A stretch of DNA of 50,933 nucleotides from positions 1 through 50,933 of the forward strand of contig CAZQSF010000017.1 in the NCBI GenBank assembly GCA_964595955.1. Reading direction: 5' to 3'. This document shows, piece by piece, positions 1 to 9,000 of this stretch. The DNA comes from JAJDFU01 sp964595955 (GTDB lineage: Bacteria; Bacteroidota; Bacteroidia; Chitinophagales; Saprospiraceae). Under the pieces are notes generated by a model that saw only the letters and a program-made list of their open reading frames with translations, searched no databases and had not been told where the DNA came from. A program made the translations under genes and the position numbers. The stretch's first letter is position 1; the number at the start of each line of letters is the position of its first letter.

Positions 1-2049
1 ATTGGTCTCGGTACTGTCCAGTACGGTGACGGACGCAAACTGCTCCTGCCAGGGAATTTCGTCGTTGCCGGTGCGCCCCCAGCTGGCTTTGAATTTGAGG
101 TAGGTAAACCAGCGGGAGTTCCAGAAATTCTCCCGGGAAAGGATCCAGCCGATACCGACTGAGGGAAAGTTGCCGAATCGGTTGTTGTCCCCAAAGCGGG
201 AAGAGCCGTCCCGGCGGAAGGTAAACTGGAGGAAGTAGCGATCCAGGTAGCTGTAGTTGAGTCGTCCGAAAAAGCTGATGAACTTTTCGTCGTCGATGAT
301 GAATTCGTTGCCGGCATTGAGAATGGTGCTGTCGCCTATTTCTTCGCGATAGACGAAATCATTCAGGCGGTATTCGCGAAAGCGGCCCTCCAGTTCGGAG
401 CGCTGGTATTCGATACCCGCCAGTACCGATAGGGAATGGCTGGCGGGAAGCACTTTATCAAAGCGGTATTCGCCGGTGGCAAAGGTCGACCAGTTGTTGG
501 CCAGGGTGCGCCACTGGCGGGAAATGCCCAGCGTATCCTGCAATAAGGGGTTGCCGGGGTTGTTGATGTTGGTCACCCGGATCCACTCGAAATCCTCCAG
601 CTGGTGGTCGCGCAGGTTCATGAAGTCGTAGTTGCCCTGCACGGTAAAGGTCAGTTCGGGAACCGGAATGTAGGAGATGCTCAGGTTGTTGATGCTGCGC
701 AACTCGATCGTGCGCTGCTGCAGCAGTTCCTGGCGGGCAACCGGATTGAGGTCCGGACGGAAGAACTCCCCGTCCTTGTTGAAAATGGGATAGATGGGCA
801 AGGCGGTAGATTGAGCCAGCCCCAGGCCGCCGGCCAGCGGGTCGACCCGGTCGGTGAGGCCGCGGGCCAGCGAGGTGGAAATGCCGATCTTCAGTTTTTC
901 CGAGGGCGTGATGTCCACGTTCACCCGGCCGCTGAGGCGCTGAAAGCGGTTGCCCACCATGTAGGTCTCGTTGTCGCTGTAGCTGCCGCCCACGTAGGTG
1001 CTGATCCAATCACCTCCCGTGCGCATACTCAGGTTGTATTCCTGCTTGAACCCTTTTTGCAGCACCTCGTCAAACCAGTCCGTATTGATCTGTTGCACCT
1101 CTTCATAGGTGTAGTTCTCCGCATCGTAGTTGGCGTTGGTCAGCGCTACCGGCAAGGGGGCCCGGCCCACGTTACCGTCGTTTTCCCAGGCCTCCTGGTG
1201 GATCTGCAACAACTCTTGACTGTTCATGAACTCGAGCACCTTGGTGGGCTCCGAAAAGCCGATGCGGGTGTTGAAGTTGAACTGAGGCTTGCCTTTTTTG
1301 CCGCGCTTGGTGGTGATGATGATCACGCCGTTGGCAGCCCGAGAACCGTAGATGGCAGCAGCCGAGGCATCCTTGAGCACCTCGACCGACTCGATGTCGT
1401 TGGGGTTGATCGTGGCCAGGGGGTTGTTGTTCTGGTTGCCGCGGTTTTCCCCGAGAAAGTAATCCTGGGTGATGGGAATGCCGTCTACGACATAAAGCGG
1501 ATCGCCCCCGGAGGTGATGGAACTGGTACCGCGGATGCGCACGACGGATGCCGAACCGGCCAGGCCGCTACCCTGCGTAACCTGTACCCCGGAAGCCTGC
1601 CCTTGCAGGGCCTGCTCGAAGCTCTGCACGTTCACCTCGGTGAGCTCGTCGCTCTCCAGCTTGGTAATGCTGCCCACCAGCTCGCTGCGTCGCTTGGTGC
1701 CGTAGCCGACGACGACGATCTCGTCCAGCATTTCCACATTCTCGCTGAGGGAAAAGTCCACGTTGACCGTCTGCCCGTCCGCCACACTGATCGGACGTTC
1801 CTGACTGACATAGCCCGTGTAGGAGGCGGCCAGGATGAACGATCCGGGATCCACATTTTCCAGGAGGAAGGAGCCGTCGAAGTCGGTAATGGTTCCTTTA
1901 TTGGTGCCTTTGATGATGACGTTGGCCCCGATGAGGGGCTCACCGGCATTGTCTTTGATGGTTCCGGTGATCGTACCTTGGGCTGCCAGCTGCAGGGAGA
2001 GCCCCATGCTTGCCAACAGCCACATCAGGGCGTAGATGTGCTGTTTCAT
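1..2049 (-). CDS. SusC/RagA-family TonB-linked outer membrane protein, 3' end outside the window
   Basis: Outer-membrane TonB-dependent receptor of the SusC/RagA family, which imports glycans or peptides with a SusD-type lipoprotein. The first 683 residues are present. The ATG at 2047-2049 starts a signal peptide ending near LQLAAQ (residue 24). A carboxypeptidase-regulatory-like beta sandwich follows at about 25-105 (GTITGTIKDNAGEPLIGANV). Next is the TonB-box and plug region (VVVGYGTKRRSELVGSI, then YVVDGIPI), with the family hallmark VEVLKDASAAAIYGSRAANG near 205-225. The rest is beta-barrel strands. The frame stays open to base 1, so the last part of the barrel and any SusD partner lie outside. 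The substrate cannot be told from this part. The family call is firm. Confidence 0.95.
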   Translation of the reverse strand, partial: MKQHIYALMWLLASMGLSLQLAAQGTITGTIKDNAGEPLIGANVIIKGTNKGTITDFDGSFLLENVDPGSFILAASYTGYVSQERPISVADGQTVNVDFSLSENVEMLDEIVVVGYGTKRRSELVGSITKLESDELTEVNVQSFEQALQGQASGVQVTQGSGLAGSASVVRIRGTSSITSGGDPLYVVDGIPITQDYFLGENRGNQNNNPLATINPNDIESVEVLKDASAAAIYGSRAANGVIIITTKRGKKGKPQFNFNTRIGFSEPTKVLEFMNSQELLQIHQEAWENDGNVGRAPLPVALTNANYDAENYTYEEVQQINTDWFDEVLQKGFKQEYNLSMRTGGDWISTYVGGSYSDNETYMVGNRFQRLSGRVNVDITPSEKLKIGISTSLARGLTDRVDPLAGGLGLAQSTALPIYPIFNKDGEFFRPDLNPVARQELLQQRTIELRSINNLSISYIPVPELTFTVQGNYDFMNLRDHQLEDFEWIRVTNINNPGNPLLQDTLGISRQWRTLANNWSTFATGEYRFDKVLPASHSLSVLAGIEYQRSELEGRFREYRLNDFVYREEIGDSTILNAGNEFIIDDEKFISFFGRLNYSYLDRYFLQFTFRRDGSSRFGDNNRFGNFPSVGIGWILSRENFWNSRWFTYLKFKASWGRTGNDEIPWQEQFASVTVLDSTETN

Positions 2050-2274
2050 AAATGAGTGTTGCTAAACTTGAGTTAATGCAATTCCGTCAACAACGGTGCG
2101 GGCTTCCGCAATCCAGTTGCCGGGCAAATTTGGCGAGATACTTGGCTAGGTAAGATGACAATCATCAAGTAAAAAACTTTGTAATGTCATCTTAATATCA
2201 TCGGCTGAAAATAAGGACAAAGGCAGCCTGGAAAAAATTTTATTGCGTTTTTTTTTCGGGCACTTGTGCGACAC

Positions 2275-2781
2275 TTAGTTCGGTTGGGAGGCATCCGTTC
2301 GTTTTGCCCATCGGCTGAAGTAGTGGTCGTCCTCCTGGCCGTCGGCATCGCCGTCCAGCATGCCGCGCATCTCGAACGTCTGCGCTGTCAGCCTTCGAAC
2401 GGTAAATTGGTAGGTGGCGTCCGGTTCGATCAGCAGCAGGGTGTCGCCGAAGAGGTTGTAGAGGCCCCTTGTGCTGTCGGTGCGCGTACCTCGTTCGTCC
2501 AGGAAATCGATGCGGAAGCGTTGTCCGGCCAGGAAGTGGTAGCGAGTCCGGGCCGGTCGGGCGTCTCCTTCCTGCTGCAGGCTGATCAGCACGCTGGAGT
2601 CGGGAATGCCGTATGCCGTGTGCAGCCGGATGTGCAGGGTGGTGGGCTCCCAGCTGCCGGGCAGCAGGCCGGAAAGGGAAGCAGCCGAAGCGGGGGGCGA
2701 GGATTCGTCCGGTGAGGGAGCGGCCTGGCAGGCAGCAAGCAGAAGTCCGGCCAGCATTGGAATGAAATGCGTTATTTTCAT
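2275..2781 (-). CDS. Small lipoprotein, lipocalin-like, function unknown
   Basis: A 168-residue predicted lipoprotein. Residues 1-17 are a signal peptide and the lipobox LLAAC gives a lipidated Cys18, followed by a Pro/Ser/Ala-rich linker to about residue 35. The remainder (LSGLLPGSWEPTTLHIRL onward) has alternating beta strands and a GxWE start that resembles the lipocalin-like lipoprotein domains common in Bacteroidota. That is inference from pattern only, with no catalytic motif seen. The acidic stretch DGDADGQEDD near residues 143-152 could bind a cation. The gene is divergent from the pyrophosphatase gene with only 19 bp between the two start codons. No specific function can be assigned. 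Confidence 0.75.
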   Translation of the reverse strand: MKITHFIPMLAGLLLAACQAAPSPDESSPPASAASLSGLLPGSWEPTTLHIRLHTAYGIPDSSVLISLQQEGDARPARTRYHFLAGQRFRIDFLDERGTRTDSTRGLYNLFGDTLLLIEPDATYQFTVRRLTAQTFEMRGMLDGDADGQEDDHYFSRWAKRTDASQPN

Positions 2782-2800
2782 GGAGCGAAACTAAGGTGAT

Positions 2801-3415
2801 ATGTGCAAACTTTTCTCCAGCTCGAGGCTGGCCTGTATGTTCCTGAGCAGCCTGCTGGCTTGCTCGCCCCCCGATACCGAACTCATATACGATCTGCCGG
2901 CCTTCACCCCGGAGGGCTACCTCAATATGGTGGTGGAAATTCCGGCCGGCACCAGCCTGAAGCTGGAATACGATCCCGGGCAAGGGCGCTTCCTGCCCGA
3001 TACGCTGAACGGCCAGGTCCGCGAAATCGCCTTTTTGCCTTATCCCGGCAATTACGGTTTTATCCCGTCCACCTACATGGACCCCGCCCGGGGCGGTGAC
3101 GGCGATGCGCTGGACGTACTCATGCTGGGACCCGCCCGGCCGTCGGGCACCATCATCGAGGTGCTGCCGGTGGGGGCCTTGCTTCTTCGGGACGGAGGCG
3201 AAGAGGATACCAAGATTATTGCCGTGGCCCGGGACGACCGGCTTAACCCCATGGGTATAGATGAATTTCGCGACCTGCTTACCGAATTCGATCCCGCCCG
3301 GCGCATCGTGGAGGAATGGTTCGAACACTACAAAGGCTTTCAGCAGGTGGAATTGGTGGGCTGGGAAGATGAGACTTACGCGCGGCGCGAAGTGAAGAAG
3401 TGGGCCAAACAATAA
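2801..3415 (+). CDS. Family I inorganic pyrophosphatase made as a lipoprotein
   Basis: Hydrolyses inorganic pyrophosphate to two phosphates. The 204-residue protein has the soluble family I signature DGDALDVLML (residues 102-111), with the three metal-binding aspartates. It also keeps the KLEYD strand (Lys and Glu), the PYPGNYGFIP strand with both tyrosines, the DGGEEDTK metal/substrate segment, and a late HYKGFQ segment matching the conserved Tyr-Lys. All residues I can align to the E. coli active site appear present, so it should be active. The odd part is the N-terminus: 20 residues form a signal peptide with lipobox SLLAC (Cys21), which predicts an enzyme anchored outside the cytoplasmic membrane rather than in the cytosol. 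The ATG at 2801 is the only start giving this signal. Confidence 0.9.
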   Translation: MCKLFSSSRLACMFLSSLLACSPPDTELIYDLPAFTPEGYLNMVVEIPAGTSLKLEYDPGQGRFLPDTLNGQVREIAFLPYPGNYGFIPSTYMDPARGGDGDALDVLMLGPARPSGTIIEVLPVGALLLRDGGEEDTKIIAVARDDRLNPMGIDEFRDLLTEFDPARRIVEEWFEHYKGFQQVELVGWEDETYARREVKKWAKQ

Positions 3416-3452
3416 ATAGGCCGCCCGGAGCGCGACAGGCCGTTTGCACCGG

Positions 3453-3483
3453 TTGTAGAAAAAAGCCTCAGTTTGTATGTTTG
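3453..3483 (+). promoter_or_regulatory. Bacteroidota-type promoter for thyA
   Basis: A -33 TTG at 3453-3455 is followed after 20 bp by TATGTTTG at 3476-3483, matching the phylum consensus TTG-N17..23-TAnnTTTG. It ends 28 bp before the thyA ATG at 3512. The match is visible directly; use in the cell is inferred. Confidence 0.6.
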
Positions 3484-3511
3484 ATGGAATCGGAGAAAAC
3501 GCATTGACCAG

Positions 3512-4306
3512 ATGAAACAATACCACGACCTGCTCCAGCACATACTCGAGGCCGGTGCTCCCAAAGACGACCGAACCGGAACGGGCACCCTCAGCATCTT
3601 CGGCTACCAGATGCGCTTCCCGCTTCAGGAAGGTTTTCCCCTTGTGACCACCAAGAAGCTGCATTTGCGGAGCATCATTCACGAGCTGCTCTGGTTTCTT
3701 AAAGGCGACACCAATGTGAAGTATCTGCAGGAAAACGGGGTGCGTATCTGGAATGAATGGGCAGATGAGAACGGCGATCTCGGCCCGGTATATGGTCGGC
3801 AGTGGGTGAGCTGGCCGGCTCCCGACGGCCGCACCATCAACCAACTGGAACGCGCCGTGGACATGCTCAAGACCAATCCCGATTCCCGTCGCATTTTGGT
3901 CAGTGCCTGGAATGTGGGCGAACTCGACCAAATGGCCCTGCTGCCCTGCCACGCCCTCTTTCAGTTTTACGTGGCCGAGGGCCGGCTGTCCTGCCAACTC
4001 TATCAGCGGTCGGCCGATGTGTTCCTGGGCGTACCTTTTAATATCGCCTCCTATGCCTTGCTCACGCTCATGATGGCCCAGGTGTGCGAATTGGAGCCGG
4101 GAGACTTCGTGCACACCTTCGGGGATGTGCACCTCTACAACAACCACCTGGATCAGGCTCGCCTGCAACTCACGCGCACGCCCCGGCCACTGCCCACCAT
4201 GGAGCTCAATCCCGAAGTGAAGGACCTCTTCCAGTTTCGCTACGAAGACTTCACCCTGCACAATTACGACCCCTACCCGCATATCAAAGCCGAGGTAGCG
4301 GTCTGA
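3512..4306 (+). CDS. thyA: Thymidylate synthase
   Basis: Converts dUMP to dTMP with methylene-tetrahydrofolate as carbon donor and reductant, in the cytoplasm. The 264 residues are the exact usual length of bacterial ThyA. The N-terminus MKQYHDLLQHILEAG leads into DDRTGTGTLSIFGYQMRF (folate and phosphate site). The catalytic cysteine is Cys146 in LLPCHALFQFY, the same number as in E. coli. The dUMP phosphate-binding QRSADVFLGVPFNIASYA follows, and the protein ends IKAEVAV. The ATG at 3512 lies 28 bp downstream of a good promoter. A dihydrofolate reductase gene, often next to thyA, does not follow; the operon ends here and the respiratory cluster begins after 240 bp. Confidence 0.98.
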   Translation: MKQYHDLLQHILEAGAPKDDRTGTGTLSIFGYQMRFPLQEGFPLVTTKKLHLRSIIHELLWFLKGDTNVKYLQENGVRIWNEWADENGDLGPVYGRQWVSWPAPDGRTINQLERAVDMLKTNPDSRRILVSAWNVGELDQMALLPCHALFQFYVAEGRLSCQLYQRSADVFLGVPFNIASYALLTLMMAQVCELEPGDFVHTFGDVHLYNNHLDQARLQLTRTPRPLPTMELNPEVKDLFQFRYEDFTLHNYDPYPHIKAEVAV

Positions 4307-4478
4307 TGACACAAAACTTACATTGGCATGAGGTGGAAAAGATTGCGTTCTAACAATACTCTTACGAGACTCTAAAAAATGTTATTTCGCAACTTAGGCA
4401 GGACAACTCCTTAATTTAGAAGCGATCTAAATAATTTCCCTTGACAAACGTATACTGTTAAAAAAAGTTAACGAAGTA

Positions 4479-4486
4479 TATCTTTG
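4479..4486 (+). promoter_or_regulatory. -7 promoter element for the act operon
   Basis: TATCTTTG, followed by C, matches TAnnTTTG exactly. It lies 60 bp upstream of the chosen actA ATG, in an AT-rich gap between thyA and actA (4307-4546). No TTG lies 17-23 bp upstream, so only half of the consensus is met. This is the only plausible promoter I see before the long act gene run. Confidence 0.45.
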
Positions 4487-4546
4487 CCAGACGAAAAATC
4501 CAGTTGACCACTGATTGTGCATACTTCTCTAAAATTGTCTTCTACG

Positions 4547-5953
4547 ATGAACATTTTCGCGCTGATCCGGCGATTGTTGGTGCTGTTGCCGCTTCTGGTC
4601 TTGGCATTTGCCAACCATGCCCAGGAAGCGAATATTGAGGAAGGAAAGACTCTCTTTCGCAATTATTGCGCCAGCTGCCACAACAAAAACATGAAAGACG
4701 ACCTCACCGGTCCGGCCCTGGGCGGTGTGGAAGAACGCTGGGCAGAGTATCCCGAGGAAGATCTCTACCGCTGGATTCGCAATTCTCAAGCCATGATCAA
4801 CGAGGGCCACCCTCGTGCCGTCGAGCTTTGGGAAGAATGGAAACCGGTAGTGATGAACAATTTCCTGAATCTCACCGATCAGGAAATTGACAATCTGCTG
4901 GCCTACATCAATTACGAATATACCAAAGAGCCGGAAGTAGCCCAAGGTCCTCAGGTTACCGGTGAACCCACAGCCAAGCGCGACAACACTCCCTTGTTCA
5001 TCGTGCTGGCCGTCATTCTGGCTATACTGGCCGTGGTGCTGGCTCGCATCCTCAGCAATATGAATTACTTGTTGCAGGTGCAGGAAGGCAAAGAACCCGG
5101 ACGCCGGAAAACGCTGGTTGAAATTCTCACCAGTAAGGGCGTGATCGCTTTCGTCATCTTCGCTCTGGTGGTGCTTGGCGGTTACACCACCGTAAACAAT
5201 GCCATCATGCTCGGGCGGCAGCAGGGCTATGAGCCCGAACAGCCCATCAAATTTTCGCACGCCGTACACGCCGGCATCCAAAAGATCGATTGCGAATATT
5301 GTCACGACGGGGCTCGCCGCAGTAAGCACGCCGTTATTCCGGCTGCCAATACCTGTATGAACTGCCATCGCGCGATTCAGGTGGGCAGCGAATACGGCAC
5401 GGCCGAGATCGGCAAGATCTTTGCGTCTATCGGCTACAACCCGCTCGTCGACGAGTACATCGAGAACTATGAACAAATGCCGGAAGAGGAGATCGAACAG
5501 ATATTCCGCCAGTGGATTGCCGACTCCTACATTCAGAACGAGGGGGATGCCAGCCAGGCCGATGCAGTGGTCGACGAACAATGGGAGGGCATCGTAGAAT
5601 CCCTCACGGATGAAGAGCGGGGCGACGATAAGATCCAGGGGCCCATCGAATGGGTGCGCATTCACAATCTGCCCGATCACGCCTACTTCAACCACGCGCA
5701 GCACGTGAGTGTGGGCAAGGTGGAATGCCAAACCTGCCACGGTCCTGTAGAGAATATGGAAGTGGTATACCAGTACTCTCCACTCAGTATGGGCTGGTGC
5801 ATCAACTGCCACCGCAAGACGGAGGTTCAGTTCGACGACAACGAGTACTACAAATCCTATGCGAATTATCATGAGGAAATGGCCAATGGAGAACGCGATG
5901 CTGTAACGGTTGAAGATATTGGTGGCCTCGAGTGCCAGAAGTGCCACTATTAA
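4547..5953 (+). CDS. actA: Alternative complex III subunit ActA, multiheme cytochrome c
   Basis: Multiheme cytochrome c subunit of alternative complex III, which takes electrons from menaquinol and passes them to cytochrome c or directly to the oxidase. Counting from the ATG at 4547 (468 residues), a signal sequence is followed by a class I-like cytochrome domain with CASCH at 41-45. A transmembrane stretch (LFIVLAVILAILAVVLARIL, about 150-170) and a second one (VIAFVIFALVVLGGYTTV) come next. The C-terminal domain carries five more motifs: CEYCH 249, CMNCH 270, CQTCH 394, CINCH 418 and CQKCH 463. That makes six CXXCH motifs. A GTG 30 bases upstream is in frame, but the ATG places the signal peptide at the true N-terminus. 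First gene of act-cox. Confidence 0.93.
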   Translation: MNIFALIRRLLVLLPLLVLAFANHAQEANIEEGKTLFRNYCASCHNKNMKDDLTGPALGGVEERWAEYPEEDLYRWIRNSQAMINEGHPRAVELWEEWKPVVMNNFLNLTDQEIDNLLAYINYEYTKEPEVAQGPQVTGEPTAKRDNTPLFIVLAVILAILAVVLARILSNMNYLLQVQEGKEPGRRKTLVEILTSKGVIAFVIFALVVLGGYTTVNNAIMLGRQQGYEPEQPIKFSHAVHAGIQKIDCEYCHDGARRSKHAVIPAANTCMNCHRAIQVGSEYGTAEIGKIFASIGYNPLVDEYIENYEQMPEEEIEQIFRQWIADSYIQNEGDASQADAVVDEQWEGIVESLTDEERGDDKIQGPIEWVRIHNLPDHAYFNHAQHVSVGKVECQTCHGPVENMEVVYQYSPLSMGWCINCHRKTEVQFDDNEYYKSYANYHEEMANGERDAVTVEDIGGLECQKCHY

Positions 5954-6022
5954 TCCATTCGCCGGAATTCTGCCATGGAATAATCGAACGTGTTCGAAAA
6001 AACCAAGACCAAGCAAAAAACA

Positions 6023-9000
6023 ATGAAGAACGATAAGAAAGGTGTTTGGGTAGGTTCAGCAGATCTCACCGACGCGAAAGCGTATCAGCGGGAAGTGGAT
6101 CGGGAATTTGTCGAACTGCCCGTCCTAGGTGAAGAAACTTCCGCCGCTTTGGACAAAGTAGAGACCAGCCGGCGCGATTTTTTAAAGTACCTGGGCTTCA
6201 GTGTGGGCGCTGCTACCGTAGCGGCGAGCTGCGATATCCCGGTGAAGAATGCACTGCCTTACGTGGTCAAGCCCGATGCCATCGTACCGGGTGTGGCCAC
6301 CTACTACGCCTCGACCTTCGTACAGGGAGGCGACTATTGCCCCATTCTTATTAAAACCCGCGAGGGCCGCCCCATCAAGATCGAGGGCAACTCGCTGAGC
6401 TCTCTGACCGGCGGAGGCACGAGTGCTCGTGCACAGGCCAGTGTGCTGAGCCTGTACGACACCAGCCGCCTGGACGGTCCCTACCGGGTGAGCGAAGGCC
6501 GCATCGACCGGCCCGCCAAACGCCATCAGGCCGGCCCTTCCTGGGCAGAGATCGACAAGGAGATCACGGGCAAGTTGCGGCCGGAATCCCGGATCCGCAT
6601 TCTGAGCCATACTCTGATGAGCCCGACCGCCAAAAAGGCTATTGCGGATTTTGCCGCCAAGTTTCCCAATGCCGAGTTGCTGCAGTACGACCCGGTATCC
6701 AGCTCGGCTATCCTGGAGGCCAACGATCAGTGCTTCGGGCAGGCCGTGGTTCCCAATTACCATTTCGATAAAGCCCGGTTGATCGTGAGCTTTGACGCCG
6801 ACTTCCTGGGCACCTGGATCTCTCCCATCGAATTTGCCCGGCAGTACGTTCAAAATCGCCGGATCGAAGATGTGGAAAAGGCCGAAATGTCGCGCCACAT
6901 TCAAGTAGAGGCGCACATGAGCCTCACCGGATCCAATGCGGACAATCGCATCCTGGTCAAACCTTCTGAACAGGGTGCGGCCATCGTAACCCTCTACAAT
7001 GAGGTAGCGGCACTTACCGGGGGCAGTCGCGTAAGCGGGCCCACTCTGGATGGCAAGCGGGCTACCAAGTTCAAGCACCTGGCTAAAGAGCTGGTTGCTC
7101 AGCAGGGCCGTAGTCTGGTGGTAAGCGGCTCGAACAATGTGGGCGAACAAGTACTGGTGAATGCCATCAATGAGATGTTGGGCAACTACGGCCGGACGCT
7201 CGAATTTCGCCACGCTTCGCTGCAGCGCCAGGGCATGGACAAAAACGTACAAGGCCTGTTGCGCGACATGAAAAACGGCCGGGTCGATGCCCTGTTCGTA
7301 ATGGATGGTGCCAATCCGGCTTACGATATACCCAATGCCGCCGAGTTTGCGGAAGCCATGGCCAAAGTGCCTCTTAAGGTGTCTTTCAGCGGCGTTCCGA
7401 ACGAAACGGCCTTGCTTTGCGATTACCTAACGCCCACGCACCACTACATGGAAAGCTGGGGCGATGCCGAACCTAAGCGAGGCCAATACAGCCTTTTGCA
7501 GCCTGCCATTGCGCCGCTTTTCGCCTCGCTGAACCGGCCGGGCACCCGCCAGGCCGAGGAAAGCTTGCTGCGCTGGGCCGGCAGCGAAACCCTGAATGTG
7601 GAAGCCGAACAGCCCTACTTCGAGTACCTGAAGGCGCACTGGGAGGAAGCGATTTTCCCCAAACAGGACCAGTTTGCCACGTTTCAGCTTTTCTGGGACA
7701 GTGCCCTGCACGACGGTCTGCTGGGGACGGCCGATGAACCTATCGAATTGGCATTTGCCGGTGATGTGGCTTCAGCTGCCCGCCGCGTGCGCAAGCCCCA
7801 GAACAGCGAACTGGAGATCGTTTTCTACGAGACGGTCAATATGGCTGCAGGGCAGTACGCCAACAATCCCTGGCTGATTGAAATGCCTGATCCCGTCAAT
7901 CGCTGCACCTGGGACAATCACCTGGGGATTCCGGTGAGCTGGGACGGCGGCAACGAGTTCAAGGCCTTCAAAAACCTCAACCCCAGGGAGCTGTACGGCC
8001 AGGCCGATAAAGTGAATGTAACCATCGACAGCCGCGAGCAAACCTGTACGGCTATCCGCCAGTTTGGCCAGATGCAGGGAACCGTTTCCCTGGCCATGGG
8101 TTACGGCCGCAGCAAGACGGGCCTGCTGGGACGCGCCCTGGGCAATGAAATAGGAGTAGACGTCTTCCCCTGGATGAGCCTGGATGAGTACGGAAATACC
8201 CAGTATTACGCCACGGAGGTAAGCGTGTCCGATAAGGTGGATACGGAAAAGGAGTTTGCCTGCGTACAATACCATCACGGCATGGGCCTTACGGCTCGAA
8301 ACGAAGAAGGCGAGCTCATTCTGGATGAAAGCACGGGCGAGCCCTTGAACGTGGATGAAAAGACCGCCATGACCCTGGGAGCCGGCTATCAGGGTGGGAT
8401 TACCGAGCGGTCCATCATTTACAAAGCCCATGTGGACGAGGTCGGCGAACTGGCCCACCACATTGAGGAACGCCGTTCCGAGGCTGCCCACCTCAACGAT
8501 GCGACCCTTTACCCCTACGAAGAATACAAGGAGAAATACTACAGCCAGGGCCATCACTGGGGTATGCATATCGACCTCAATGCCTGCATCGGCTGTGGCG
8601 CCTGTCAGGTGGCCTGTGTAGCAGAGAACAATGTCCCGGTGGTGGGCAAGACCGAAGTGAGCCGTCACCACGAGATGACCTGGCTGCGCATCGATCGTTA
8701 CTACTATGGCGATTACGAGAACCCCAATGTGGTGTACCAGCCGATGATGTGCCAGCACTGCGACAACGCACCTTGCGAAAACGTATGCCCTGTCGCAGCG
8801 ACCAACCACAGCGGCGAAGGGCTCAACCAGATGGCTTACAACCGCTGCATTGGTACCCGGTATTGCGCCAACAACTGCCCTTACAAGGTTCGCCGCTTCA
8901 ACTGGTTGGATTACACCACGGCCGACCTGTTTGGGTACAATGAGTACAATGTGGCCGAGGAGGAACTGCCTTTCGGTGCCGACAACCTCACGCGCATGGT

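Noticed and set aside
604..2055. Long open frame on the plus strand opposite the SusC gene
   Set aside because: The minus strand gives a full SusC N-terminus with signal peptide and all hallmarks; the plus-strand product is His/Val/Gly-rich with no domain.
2240..4312. 690-codon minus-strand frame opposite pyrophosphatase and thyA
   Set aside because: The plus strand encodes two clear enzymes with catalytic residues; the antisense product has no recognisable domain.
4306..4353. 15-codon frame starting in the thyA stop (TGATG)
   Set aside because: Too short, no similarity to dihydrofolate reductase, and followed by AT-rich promoter DNA.
4517..4546. GTG start giving a longer ActA
   Set aside because: It puts ten polar residues before the signal peptide; the ATG at 4547 is the natural start.
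4529..6016. 495-codon frame opposite actA
   Set aside because: Antisense shadow of a multiheme cytochrome with six intact heme motifs.
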